This document shows, in pieces, positions 54,576 through 63,052 of a stretch of 64,000 nt of DNA; the first letter of the stretch is position 1, and the number at the start of each line of letters is the position of its first letter. A program made the translations under genes and the position numbers. The stretch is taken from the NCBI RefSeq assembly GCF_000428785.1, contig NZ_AUAP01000001.1:310001-374000 (forward strand), written 5' to 3'. This stretch comes from Conchiformibius kuhniae DSM 17694 (lineage in GTDB: Bacteria; Pseudomonadota; Gammaproteobacteria; Burkholderiales; Neisseriaceae). The notes beneath the pieces were generated by a model. The model had not been told where the DNA came from. It saw only the letters and a program-made list of their open reading frames with translations, and searched no databases.

Positions 54576-54603
54576 ATTATACCACCCGCGAAATTGTCGG
54601 CAA
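54576..54603 (-). promoter_or_regulatory. Predicted rarD promoter
   Basis: Minus-strand TTGCCG (54598-54603) and a perfect TATAAT (54576-54581), spaced 16 bases, 29 bases before the rarD start. A plus-strand TATAAT for misS lies at 54611-54616, so the two promoters are back to back; no good -35 is seen for misS. Confidence 0.55.
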
Positions 54604-54656
54604 AATGGGCTATAATCCGTTTTTCCTTATCTGCCCGCCTTGTTGCCGAGTCTGCT

Positions 54657-56045
54657 ATGCGCCTGTTCCAACGCATTTTCGCCACCTTTTGCATGGTCAT
54701 CATTTGCGCCATTTTCGTTGCCAGCTTTTCGTTTTGGGTGGTGCAGAACCGTTTGGCGGAAAGCCAGTTCAAGCAAACCCGCAACATGGAAATCAGCCTG
54801 CTGGGCAATGCCCAAACCGCGCTGCAGGGGCACGGCGAACAGGCAGTGCGCGAATTGTTGGAGCGTTGGCGCCACAACCCCGCCGCGCAAAATGTGATTG
54901 TGATTACCGGAGACGACAAGCGCGACATTCTCAACCGCCGCATTCAGCCCGATGAAATCGAGCGTGCCTACGGCTTTGCCATCAAAAACCCCAATTCCAA
55001 CCTTGCCGCCATCATTTACGACCCTTTCGGCGAGGAATATCTGTTTTTCGTGCGCCATTTCGACCGCATGCAAATCGAGCGCATGCCCAGCCCCCTGCTG
55101 ATTCCGGGCTTGGGGCTGGCGCCGATTTGGCACGAGTTCATCATTTTGGCTTCCACCTTAATCATCGGGCTGCTGCTGGCGTACATTCTCGCCAACAACA
55201 TCACCAAGCCGATTCGCATTTTGGAGCAGGGCATGAACCGCTTTGCGGCGGGCGATTTGGACACCCGCGTGTCGCGCCAACTGCACGAGCGCAAGGACGA
55301 ATTGGCGAATTTGGGCGTGCAGTTCGACAAAATGGCCGACCAATTGCAAAAGCTGGTGGAAAAAGAACGCCATTTGCTGCACCACGTTTCGCATGAAATG
55401 CGTTCGCCTTTGGCGCGGATTCAGGCGATTTTGGGGCTGATTCAGGCGCAGCCGCACAAGCAGGAGCATTATCTGGGCAAGCTGGAAACCGAATTGACGC
55501 GCATGGACACGCTGGTGGGCGAGCTGCTGACTTTGTCGCGCTTGGAAACGGCGAATATTCCGATGGAAAAGGAAGATTTGCCGATTGTGGCGTTTATCGC
55601 GCAGATTGTTGAAGACAGCCAAAGCGTTGCCGAAAGCCAAAACCACACCATTTCGTTGAACATCAAAGGCTTGAACGAGCAGGCACGTTTTAAGGGCAAC
55701 GAAAGCTATTTGTACCGCGCTTTCGATAATGTGATTCGCAATGCGATGAAATACAGTCCCGACGGCAGCACCATCACCGTGAATGTGTATGAAGACCGCC
55801 GCAATCTGCACGTTGAGGTGTGCGACAACGGGCCGGGCATCAAGCCGGAGCAGTTGCCGCACATTTTCACGGCGTTTTACCGCGCCGACAGCAGTGCCAA
55901 CAAGCAGGGGACGGGGCTGGGGCTGGCGTTGGCAAAGCACATCATCGAGCAGCATTGCGGCAAAATTCATGCGGAAAACGTGTCCCCCAACGGTTTGAAG
56001 GTGCATTTCGTGCTGCCGAAAACCTGTAAAACCAAAGCCGAATGA
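54657..56045 (+). CDS. misS: Sensor histidine kinase, MisS/CpxA type
   Basis: 462 residues. N-terminal membrane helix (FATFCMVIICAIFVASFSF), a periplasmic domain (about 30-155), a second helix (FIILASTLIIGLLLAYIL), HAMP (about 180-232), the phosphorylated His246 in HHVSHEMRSPLARIQ, and ATPase boxes N (NVIRNAMKYSPDG), G1 (DNGPGI) and G2 (GTGLGLALAKHI). The N-terminus and the SPLLIPGLGLAPIWHEFIIL stretch closely match meningococcal MisS from memory. The expected response regulator (misR) is not adjacent on either side. Confidence 0.9.
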   Translation: MRLFQRIFATFCMVIICAIFVASFSFWVVQNRLAESQFKQTRNMEISLLGNAQTALQGHGEQAVRELLERWRHNPAAQNVIVITGDDKRDILNRRIQPDEIERAYGFAIKNPNSNLAAIIYDPFGEEYLFFVRHFDRMQIERMPSPLLIPGLGLAPIWHEFIILASTLIIGLLLAYILANNITKPIRILEQGMNRFAAGDLDTRVSRQLHERKDELANLGVQFDKMADQLQKLVEKERHLLHHVSHEMRSPLARIQAILGLIQAQPHKQEHYLGKLETELTRMDTLVGELLTLSRLETANIPMEKEDLPIVAFIAQIVEDSQSVAESQNHTISLNIKGLNEQARFKGNESYLYRAFDNVIRNAMKYSPDGSTITVNVYEDRRNLHVEVCDNGPGIKPEQLPHIFTAFYRADSSANKQGTGLGLALAKHIIEQHCGKIHAENVSPNGLKVHFVLPKTCKTKAE

Positions 56046-56060
56046 TTGGAGTATGTTGTC

Positions 56061-56846
56061 ATGTTGTTTCTGCTTTCGCCCGCCAAAAACCTGAATGAAA
56101 CCCGCGATATGGTGCCAAGCGCACCCACGCAGCCGCCGTTGTTGGACGAGGTGCGTCTGTTGGTAGAGGCTTTGCGCGGTCTTGCGCCGCACGAAATCGC
56201 CGCGCTGATGCGGGTGTCGGACAAAATCGCGCTGCTCAATGCGCAGCGTTTCGCGCAGTGGCACACGCCGTTTACGCCCGACAATGCCAAAGCGGCGCTG
56301 TATTTGTTTAACGGCGATGTGTATGAGGGCATTGATGCCTATGCCCTTGATGCGGCGCAAACGGCTTATGTCGGCAGCCGTGTGCGGATTTTGTCGGGGC
56401 TGTACGGGATTGTGCGCCCGTTTGACCTGATTCAGCCCTACCGTTTGGAAATGGGTACGCCGTTTGCCAATGTGCGCGGGGCGAATTTGTATCGTTTTTG
56501 GGGCGGGCGCATCACCGATTGGCTGAACGGGGAGTTGGCGCGGCACGGCGACAAAACGGTGGTGAATTTGGCTTCGGCGGAGTATTTTAAGGCGGTGCAG
56601 CCCGACAGGCTGGATGCGCGTTTGATTACGCCGGTGTTCAAGGAACGCAAGGGCGGTGATTACAAAGTCGTCAGTTTTTATGCCAAACGCGCGCGCGGTT
56701 TGATGGTGCGTTATGCGGCGCAGGTCGGGGCAGACGATGCGGCGCAGTTGAAACACTTTGATTGGGAAGGCTATGCGTTTAACGAAGCGGCGTCTTCGGA
56801 AGGGGAGTGGGTGTTTTTGCGCGATGCGCCGCCCGTCCGTGCCTGA
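56061..56846 (+). CDS. yaaA: Peroxide stress protein YaaA
   Basis: 261 residues of the YaaA/DUF328 family, which lowers free iron and limits damage during peroxide stress in E. coli. The N-terminus FLLSPAKNLNETRD is the family signature, with FNGDVYEGIDAYAL, ILSGLYGIVRPFDLIQPYRLEM and the conserved NLASAEYFKAV. The start at 56061 has GGAG nine bases upstream. It follows misS by 15 bp and may be co-transcribed. Confidence 0.95.
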   Translation: MLFLLSPAKNLNETRDMVPSAPTQPPLLDEVRLLVEALRGLAPHEIAALMRVSDKIALLNAQRFAQWHTPFTPDNAKAALYLFNGDVYEGIDAYALDAAQTAYVGSRVRILSGLYGIVRPFDLIQPYRLEMGTPFANVRGANLYRFWGGRITDWLNGELARHGDKTVVNLASAEYFKAVQPDRLDARLITPVFKERKGGDYKVVSFYAKRARGLMVRYAAQVGADDAAQLKHFDWEGYAFNEAASSEGEWVFLRDAPPVRA

Positions 56847-56911
56847 GTGCCGTTGGACAATCGTTCGGACAATGTTAAAATATTTCAATCTTTTTTGGAG
56901 CAATGATTTTT

Positions 56912-58225
56912 ATGCAAACTGTCAATATCGGGATTTTGGGTTTGGGCACGGTCGGCGGCGGCACGGCGCAGGTGTTGCGCGACAATGCCGCCGAAATCGC
57001 CCGCCGTTTGGGGCGCAATGTGAGTGTGTTTATGGTGTCCACCCGCAATGTCGGCAAGGCGTTCAAGGTTTGCCCCGACGCCCTGTTTACCACCGACCCG
57101 TTTGAGGTGGTGGCGCACCCCGATGTGGACATCGTGGTGGAGCTGTTCGGCGGCAGCGAAACGGCGAAAGATTTGGTGTTGCAGGCAATTGAAAACGGCA
57201 AGCATGTGGTTACCGCCAATAAAAAACTGCTTGCCGAACACGGCAACGAGATTTTCGCGCTGGCGGCGAAAAAAAACGTGATGGTGCATTTTGAAGCGGC
57301 GGTGGCGGGCGGCATTCCGATTATCAAAGCCTTGCGCGAGGGCATGTCTGCCAACCGCATCAAATCGGTGGCGGGCATCATCAACGGCACCAGCAATTTT
57401 ATTTTGACGCAGATGCGCGAGCAGGGGCAGAGCTTTGCCGATGCGCTGAAGCTGGCGCAGTCTTTGGGCTATGCCGAAGCCGACCCCACGTTCGACATCG
57501 AAGGGCATGATGCGGGACACAAAATCACGATTATGTCGGCGCTGGCGTTCGGCACGCCGGTGAATTTCGGCGCGTGCTATCTGGAAGGCATCAGCCGCTT
57601 GGAAAGCCGCGACATCAAATATGCCGAAGAGTTGGGCTACCGCATCAAGCTGTTGGGCATCACCCGCCAAACCGAAGCGGGCATCGAGCTGCGCGTCCAC
57701 CCCACGCTGATTCCCGAATGCCGCCTGCTGGCGAGCGTGGAAGGGGTGATGAACGCGGTGCGCGTGGACGCCGATATGGTCGGCGAAACGCTGTATTACG
57801 GCGCGGGGGCGGGCGCCTTGCCCACTGCCAGCGCGGTGGTGGCGGACATCATCGACATCAGCCGCATGATTGGCGCGGACACCGCCAACCGCGTGCCGTA
57901 TTTGGCGTTCCGTGCCGACAATGTGCGCGAACAGCCGCTTTTGCCGATGGACGACATTGTCAGCAGCTACTATTTGCGCGTGCGTGCCGCCGACCGGGCG
58001 GGCGTGTTGGGCGGCATCGCCAATTTGCTGGCAGAGCAGGGCATTTCCATCGAAGCCTTGATTCAAAAAGCCGTTTTGGACGACAATCAGGCGGAAATCG
58101 TGATTTTGACCCACAGCACGGTCGAGCGCAACATCAAAGCCGCCATCAACGCCATCAACGCCCACGAATGCGTGTCTGCGCCGGTGGTGATGATTCGCAT
58201 GGAATCGCTCGCGCAAACCCGTTAA
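56912..58225 (+). CDS. hom: Homoserine dehydrogenase
   Basis: Reduces aspartate semialdehyde to homoserine. NAD(P) loop NIGILGLGTVGGGTAQVL, HVVTANKKLLAEHG, FEAAVAGGIPIIKALREG, GIINGTSNFIL and the catalytic region YAEADPTFDIEGHDAGHK; a C-terminal ACT domain begins near residue 352 (DRAGVLGGIANLLAEQGISI). 437 residues. The start at 56912 lies 11 bases after GGAG; an ATG at 56903 is too close to it. Complements lysC nearby; asd and thrC are outside the window. Confidence 0.96.
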   Translation: MQTVNIGILGLGTVGGGTAQVLRDNAAEIARRLGRNVSVFMVSTRNVGKAFKVCPDALFTTDPFEVVAHPDVDIVVELFGGSETAKDLVLQAIENGKHVVTANKKLLAEHGNEIFALAAKKNVMVHFEAAVAGGIPIIKALREGMSANRIKSVAGIINGTSNFILTQMREQGQSFADALKLAQSLGYAEADPTFDIEGHDAGHKITIMSALAFGTPVNFGACYLEGISRLESRDIKYAEELGYRIKLLGITRQTEAGIELRVHPTLIPECRLLASVEGVMNAVRVDADMVGETLYYGAGAGALPTASAVVADIIDISRMIGADTANRVPYLAFRADNVREQPLLPMDDIVSSYYLRVRAADRAGVLGGIANLLAEQGISIEALIQKAVLDDNQAEIVILTHSTVERNIKAAINAINAHECVSAPVVMIRMESLAQTR

Positions 58226-58264
58226 ACCCAATGGGGCATTATTGACGCAAAGTAAGGAATTTTG

Positions 58265-58924
58265 ATGAATACTTGGCAACACGTATTGGGTGCGGAAAAA
58301 TCGCAGCCCTATTTCCAGCAAATCCTGCAACGCGTCCGTGCCGAGCGCGAAGCGGGGCAAGCGGTTTACCCGCCTGCCGCCGATGTGTTCAACGCCTTCC
58401 GCCAAACCGAATTTGCCGATGTCAAAGTGGTGATTTTGGGGCAAGACCCCTACCACAATCCCAATCAGGCGCACGGTTTGGCGTTTTCGGTGCGCGAAGG
58501 CATGGTGGTTCCGCCGTCTTTGCTGAATATTTACAAGGAGTTGTCTGACGACATTGAAGGCTTCGTCCCGCCCCGCCACGGCTGTTTGGACGCGTGGGCG
58601 CGGCAGGGCGTGTTGCTGCTGAACACGGTGCTGACGGTGCGGGCGCATCAGGCGCATTCCCATGCGGACTACGGCTGGGAAACCTTTACCGACCGCGTGA
58701 TTGCCCAATTGAACGCGCATCGCGAGCATTTGGTGTTTTTGTTGTGGGGACGGCACGCCCAGCGCAGGGCGGAGCTGGTTGATACGGCGCGGCATTTGGT
58801 GCTGAAAGCGGCGCACCCTTCGCCTTTGTCGGTGTATCGCGGTTTTTTCGGCTGCCGTCATTTTTCGCAGACCAATGCGTATTTGCGCGCACACGGCATT
58901 GGCGAAATCGATTGGCGTTTGTAA
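58265..58924 (+). CDS. ung: Uracil-DNA glycosylase
   Basis: Removes uracil from DNA. The water-activating motif VVILGQDPYHNPNQAHGLAFS, the uracil-binding LLLNTVLTVRAHQAHSH and the HPSPLSVYRGFFGCRHFS motif are intact. 219 residues, family length. The ATG has AGGA seven bases upstream. Confidence 0.98.
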   Translation: MNTWQHVLGAEKSQPYFQQILQRVRAEREAGQAVYPPAADVFNAFRQTEFADVKVVILGQDPYHNPNQAHGLAFSVREGMVVPPSLLNIYKELSDDIEGFVPPRHGCLDAWARQGVLLLNTVLTVRAHQAHSHADYGWETFTDRVIAQLNAHREHLVFLLWGRHAQRRAELVDTARHLVLKAAHPSPLSVYRGFFGCRHFSQTNAYLRAHGIGEIDWRL

Positions 58925-58984
58925 GCGCGGCGTGCGGGCAGGCTGCCGTTGCGCTGCGGCGGCGGTTTTTGCCGTTTGTTTCGG

Positions 58985-59024
58985 AAAACAAAAACCCCGT
59001 TTCCAATCCAATTCGGAAACGGGG
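58985..59024 (-). terminator. Terminator of the tRNA-Arg/tRNA-Glu transcript
   Basis: Minus-strand stem CCCCGTTTCC / GGAAACGGGG (59015-59024 with 58995-59004) followed by TTTTTGTTTT. Confidence 0.9.
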
Positions 59025-59032
59025 CATAAAAC

Positions 59033-59107
59033 TGGCACGCCCACGGGGAATCGAACCCCGGTTACCGCCGTGAAAGGGCGATGTCCTAACCGCTAGACGA
59101 TGGGCGC
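59033..59107 (-). tRNA. tRNA-Glu (anticodon TTC), CCA encoded
   Basis: 75 bases including the encoded CCA. Acceptor GCGCCCA/TGGGCGT (G-T wobble at the end), D arm with GTCTAGCGGTTAGGAC, anticodon loop CTTTCAC within the CCGCC/GGCGG stem, and T arm GGTTCGATTCC. It lies 13 bp after tRNA-Arg, and a terminator follows. Confidence 0.97.
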
Positions 59108-59120
59108 AGATGGGTTTTGC

Positions 59121-59197
59121 TGGCGCACCCGGAGCGATTCGAACGCCCGACCCTCTGGTTCGTAGCCAGATACTCTATCCAACTGAGCTACGGGTGC
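59121..59197 (-). tRNA. tRNA-Arg (anticodon ACG), CCA encoded
   Basis: 77 bases. Acceptor GCACCCG/CGGGTGC, D arm GCTCAGTTGGATAGAGT, anticodon loop CTACGAA between TCTGG and CCAGA, T arm with GTTCGAATC. A34 is expected to be edited to inosine. Confidence 0.97.
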
Positions 59198-59301
59198 AGC
59201 AAAGGTTGTTATTTTATCGGGGTGGCGGCAATCGGTCAAGACACGCGGGCGCAAAAAGTTTATAATTTCCGCTAAATCATTATCTGCAAGCGGAAATTAT
59301 T

Positions 59302-60657
59302 ATGGAAGAGCGTTTTGCCGCATTGGCGGGGCGGTTGGCGGGTGCGGGCGTGCCGGTGGCGGTGCTGGATGTGGAGGCAACGGGCGGGGATTTTTTGCGC
59401 GACCGTGTGATTGAGGTGGCGTATTTGCGTTTTGAAAACGGCAGGATACGGCAGGCGGCGCATTTGGTGCAGCCCGAATGCGCGGTGCCGCCTTTTATTG
59501 CGAAGCTGACGGGCATTGATGATGATTTGCTGGCAGATGCGCCGGTGTTTGCGGATTTGGCGCAGGCTTTGGCGGCGGATTTGCGCGGTTGTTTGTTGGT
59601 GGCGCACAACAGCCGTTTTGATTATACCTTGTTGAAGCAGTCGTTCGGGCAGGCGGGGGTGGCGTTTGCCACGGGGGCGCTGTGTACGGTGCAGTTGTCG
59701 AAGGTGCTGTTTCCGAATGAGAAAAAGCACAATTTGGACGCTTTGGCGGCGCGTTTGGGGGTGGCGGTGCCGCTTTCGCGCCATCGGGCGATGACGGATG
59801 TGCTGGTGTTGGCGGAGTGTTTGCAGCAGTTGGCGGCGGTGCGCCCGCATTGGTGGGAAACGGCGCAGACTTTGTTGAATCCGCCGATGCTGCCGCAGGG
59901 TTTGCCGGCAGATTTGCGGGCGCAGGTGGCGGATTTGCCGGACGGCTGGGCGGCGGTGTGGTGGCGCGGCGGCGGGGCGGATTCGGTGCGGGTGTGCCGT
60001 CATGCTTATGCGGAAACGGTGGCGGCTTTGGCGTACGGGGGCGTGTGTCCCGAGTCGGTGGCGGCGTTTCCGGCTTCGGGGCATGTGCATGCTTTGGCGG
60101 AAAAGGGGCGTTTGTTGTACGAACACGGTGTGGCGGCGGCGCCGTCTGCGGCACGGCGGTGGGCGGTGGTGTTTGAAACGGACGGGCAGGGCGTGTGCCG
60201 CGCCCGCACGGTGTTGCGGACAAACGGTTTGTTCGCGCACCCGCCTTGCGGTTCGTTTGCCAATCGGGAAGCGGCGGCAAAGGCGTTGCACAATTGGGCG
60301 CGGCACCAGCGTTTGTGTCCCGCGCTGTTGGGCATTGACGGGACGGCGGCACGCACGGCGGAGTCAGTGGGGCAGGAGGCGGTGGCGCAGCACAACCGTG
60401 CGGTTTGGGCGGCGGTGCCGCATTTTGCCGCCGAGCCAGTGTGGGAAATCGGCGAAACCGATGCGTTTTCCGGCTTCCCGTATGTTTCCGTGTGTTGGCG
60501 CGGGGCGGTGCAGGTGGCGGACAATGTGTGGTATGCCGATGCGGAAGTTGCCGAAGCGGTGCGCGATGCCTTGAAAAACCGCCGTCATCAGGTGCGCGAG
60601 CGCGTGCGTTTGTCGGGGGCTTGGCACGAAGCCTTGGCGGCGCTGCCCAAGCGTTAG
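59302..60657 (+). CDS. DnaQ-family (DEDDh) 3'-5' exonuclease with a diverged C-terminal half
   Basis: Residues 15-175 form a DEDDh exonuclease: AVLDVEATGGDFLRDRVIEV (Asp, Glu), LVAHNSRFDYTLL (Asp) and HRAMTDVLVLAE (His, Asp), all present. The rest (to 451) starts LPDGWAAVWWRGGGADSVRV, where relatives with the same N-terminus have a GIY-YIG nuclease (LP-x-PGVY ... YVGK-x-NL); the Tyr, Gly and Arg residues of GIY-YIG are not recognisable here. The second nuclease therefore looks inactive. The C-terminal part is unassigned. Its TAG stop is the tip of element F1. Confidence 0.85.
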   Translation: MEERFAALAGRLAGAGVPVAVLDVEATGGDFLRDRVIEVAYLRFENGRIRQAAHLVQPECAVPPFIAKLTGIDDDLLADAPVFADLAQALAADLRGCLLVAHNSRFDYTLLKQSFGQAGVAFATGALCTVQLSKVLFPNEKKHNLDALAARLGVAVPLSRHRAMTDVLVLAECLQQLAAVRPHWWETAQTLLNPPMLPQGLPADLRAQVADLPDGWAAVWWRGGGADSVRVCRHAYAETVAALAYGGVCPESVAAFPASGHVHALAEKGRLLYEHGVAAAPSAARRWAVVFETDGQGVCRARTVLRTNGLFAHPPCGSFANREAAAKALHNWARHQRLCPALLGIDGTAARTAESVGQEAVAQHNRAVWAAVPHFAAEPVWEIGETDAFSGFPYVSVCWRGAVQVADNVWYADAEVAEAVRDALKNRRHQVRERVRLSGAWHEALAALPKR

Positions 60658-60824
60658 GGTGCGTCATCATTTACTGATTTACTGATGCGGCGGTATTTTC
60701 AGCCCAAATCCGCACCTGCCGCGTTGAAAATCCTGACAAGGCGCACGACCTTGCGCGGATTTTCGCCTTGCACCTGCGCATTTTTGCTTGAAAAACCGCT
60801 TCGTAAAGCAATTGATGACACGCC
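60655..60824. repeat. Intergenic element F1: family tips, unrelated interior
   Basis: 170 bp between TAGGGTGCGTCATCA and TTGATGACACGCC. Unlike other copies there is no dRS3; the interior is GC-rich with AAAATCCTGACAAGGCG and CGGATTTTCGCCTTG. The TAG is the stop codon of the exonuclease gene. Confidence 0.7.
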
Positions 60825-60960
60825 ATCAATTAACTGAAAAAACACAGTGCCGTCATTCCCGCGCCGGCGGGAATCCACTGCCTGTTGAAAGTTGTTTTGG
60901 CTTTCCGTCTGCGCGGAAATGACGGTGCAGGGGTTCATGGGTCAATTGAATAACACGCCC
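60825..60960. repeat. Intergenic element F2 (left tip missing)
   Basis: Directly abuts F1. It starts at ATCAATTAACTGAAAAAAC, has a perfect dRS3 at 60855-60874 and an altered one (TTTCCGTCTGCGCGGAAATGACGG), and ends with TTGAATAACACGCCC. Together F1, F2 and the proS promoter fill the 398-bp gap 60658-61055. Confidence 0.78.
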
Positions 60961-60970
60961 TGCGCTGTGG

Positions 60971-60999
60971 TTTCGGGGGCGGGCAAAACTTGTTAGAAT
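60971..60999 (+). promoter_or_regulatory. Predicted proS promoter (extended -10)
   Basis: TGTTAGAAT at 60991-60999 is an extended -10; TTTCGG at 60971-60976 is a weak -35 at a 17-base spacing. It starts about 10 bp past the end of element F2. Confidence 0.45.
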
Positions 61000-61055
61000 C
61001 GGCGCTTTTGCACCCTTGTGGTCAAACCACCGTATCACCTGACAAAGGAAGCCCC

Positions 61056-62765
61056 ATGAAAGCCAGCCGATTTTTCATTTCCACCCTCAAAGAAGCCCCC
61101 GCCGAAGCCGCGCTGCCCAGCCACAAACTGATGCTCCGCGCCGGTTTGGTGAAAGCCCTCGCATCGGGCTTGTACACTTGGATGCCGATGGGCTTGCGCG
61201 TGTTGCGCAAAGTGGAACACATCGTCCGCGAAGAAATGAACCGCGCCGGTGCGGTGGAATTGCTGATGCCGTTTGTGCAACCTGCCGAATTGTGGCAGGA
61301 AAGCGGGCGTTGGGATTTTTACGGCAAAGAACTGCTGCGCCTGCACGACCGCCATGAGCGCGAATTTTGCCTCAGCCCCACCTGCGAAGAAACCATCACC
61401 GACATCGTCCGCAAAGAAATCAATTCCTACAAACAGTTACCGATTAACTTCTACCACATCAACACCAAATTCCGCGATGAAGTGCGCCCCCGTTTCGGCG
61501 TGATGCGGGCGCGGGAATTTGTGATGAAAGATGCCTACTCTTTCCACGCCGACTACGAATCGCTGGTGCGGGACGGCTATCAGCCGATGTACGATGCCTA
61601 CTGCCGCATTTTTGACCGTTTGGGCTTGGACTACCGCCCCGTTGCCGCCGACACGGGTAGCATCGGCGGCACGGGTTCGCACGAATTTCAGGTGATTGCC
61701 GAAAGCGGCGAAGACGTGATTGCCTACAGCGATGCGTCCGATTACGCCGCGAATGTGGAATTGGCGCAAACCCTGCCGCTTTCAGGCAGCCGCGCCGCAC
61801 CCGCCGCCGCTTTGGAAAAAGTGTCCACGCCCGATGTGAAAACCATTGTCCAACTGGTTGAATTTTTGAATGTTCCCATTGCAACCACGATGAAATCCAT
61901 TGTGGTGGAAGGCGAAAACGGCGAATTGGTGCTGCTGCTGCTGCGCGGCGACCACGAGTTCAACGACATCAAGGCGGAAAAACTGGCGGGCGTAAAATCG
62001 CCCTTGACGATGGCCGCGCCCGAAGCGGTACGCGCGGCATTCGGTGCGGACGGCGGTTCGCTGGGGCCGGTGGGTTTTGCGGGCAAGGTGTACGCCGATT
62101 ACGCGCTGGAAAAGGGCGCGGACTGGGTCATCGGTGCCAACGAAAACCATTGCCACTACACGGGTTTCAATTTCGGGCGCGATGCCGCCGAGCCGGAATT
62201 TGTGGATTTGCGCAACGTGGTGGCGGGCGACCCCAGCCCGTGCGGTGCGGGCAGCCTGAAATTGGCGCGCGGCATTGAAGTGGGACACGTTTTCCAACTG
62301 CGCGACAAATATTCCGCCGCCCTGAACGCGGTGTTTTTGGACAACAACGGCAAGTCGCAAATCATGGAAATGGGCTGCTACGGCATCGGCATCACCCGCA
62401 TTGTCGCCGCCGCCATTGAGCAAAATCACGATGAGCGCGGCATTGTGTGGACGGAAACCATGGCACCGTTTACCGCCGTCATCGTGCCGATGAACTACAA
62501 AAAATCCGAAGCCGTGCGCCAAGCAGCCGATGAGTTGTACGCGCAATTGACGGCGGCGGGTGTGGATGTGCTGCTGGACGACCGCGACGAACGCGCGGGC
62601 GTGTTGCTGAACGACAGCGAACTGCTGGGGATTCCGCACCGCATTGTGATTGGCGACCGTGGTTTGAAAGAAGGCGTGGTGGAATACACCGTCCGCAAAA
62701 CGGGCGAAACCTGCAGCGTAAAATTGGACGAAGTGGCGGCACTGTTTGCCGCATCGCCCGCATAA
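61056..62765 (+). CDS. proS: Prolyl-tRNA synthetase (bacterial type with editing domain)
   Basis: Charges tRNA-Pro. 569 residues. Motif 1 around HIVREEMNRAGAVELLMP, motif 2 (NTKFRDEVRPRFGVMRAREF), the inserted YbaK-like editing domain (about 225-380, with TMKSIVV and LLLRGDHEFNDIK) and motif 3 (MGCYGIGITRIVAAAIEQ), then the anticodon-binding domain. ATG with AAGGA seven bases upstream. It stands between two repeat elements and has its own terminator, so it is monocistronic. Confidence 0.98.
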   Translation: MKASRFFISTLKEAPAEAALPSHKLMLRAGLVKALASGLYTWMPMGLRVLRKVEHIVREEMNRAGAVELLMPFVQPAELWQESGRWDFYGKELLRLHDRHEREFCLSPTCEETITDIVRKEINSYKQLPINFYHINTKFRDEVRPRFGVMRAREFVMKDAYSFHADYESLVRDGYQPMYDAYCRIFDRLGLDYRPVAADTGSIGGTGSHEFQVIAESGEDVIAYSDASDYAANVELAQTLPLSGSRAAPAAALEKVSTPDVKTIVQLVEFLNVPIATTMKSIVVEGENGELVLLLLRGDHEFNDIKAEKLAGVKSPLTMAAPEAVRAAFGADGGSLGPVGFAGKVYADYALEKGADWVIGANENHCHYTGFNFGRDAAEPEFVDLRNVVAGDPSPCGAGSLKLARGIEVGHVFQLRDKYSAALNAVFLDNNGKSQIMEMGCYGIGITRIVAAAIEQNHDERGIVWTETMAPFTAVIVPMNYKKSEAVRQAADELYAQLTAAGVDVLLDDRDERAGVLLNDSELLGIPHRIVIGDRGLKEGVVEYTVRKTGETCSVKLDEVAALFAASPA

Positions 62766-62779
62766 TTGCCCATTGGAAC

Positions 62780-62814
62780 ACGCCCTTGTTTCTTCATCGG
62801 GACAAGGGCGTTTT
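62780..62814 (+). terminator. Terminator of proS
   Basis: ACGCCCTTGT (62780-62789) pairs with ACAAGGGCGT (62802-62811), followed by TTT. Confidence 0.85.
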
Positions 62815-62817
62815 GCT

Positions 62818-63008
62818 GGGGCGTGTCATCAATTCATCAATTATCCGCAAAACCTTTGCGCCGTCATTCCCGCGAATGAGGGAATCCATCGCCCGATTTT
62901 TGGCAAGCGATCGATATTTTGTCAAGGTTTGCTGTGCTTTGGCTTGGATTTCCGCCTGCACGGGAATGATGGCGCGGTGTTTTTTCAGTGAGTTGATGGC
63001 ACGCCCTA
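62818..63008. repeat. Intergenic element copy G
   Basis: About 191 bp. Tips GGGCGTGTCATCAATT and AGTTGATGGCACGCCCTAA; one perfect dRS3 at 62866-62885 and an altered one in TTTCCGCCTGCACGGGAAT. It ends about 25 bases before the likely aroA -10 box. Confidence 0.85.
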
Positions 63009-63032
63009 ATGGCAGCACCGTACGCTTGACGC

Positions 63033-63038
63033 TATAAT
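63033..63038 (+). promoter_or_regulatory. Possible -10 of aroA
   Basis: A perfect TATAAT 15 bases before the start codon. A TTGACG sits right next to it (63027-63032) and is too close to be its -35. Confidence 0.35.
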
Positions 63039-63052
63039 CCCCGCTTTTTCCC

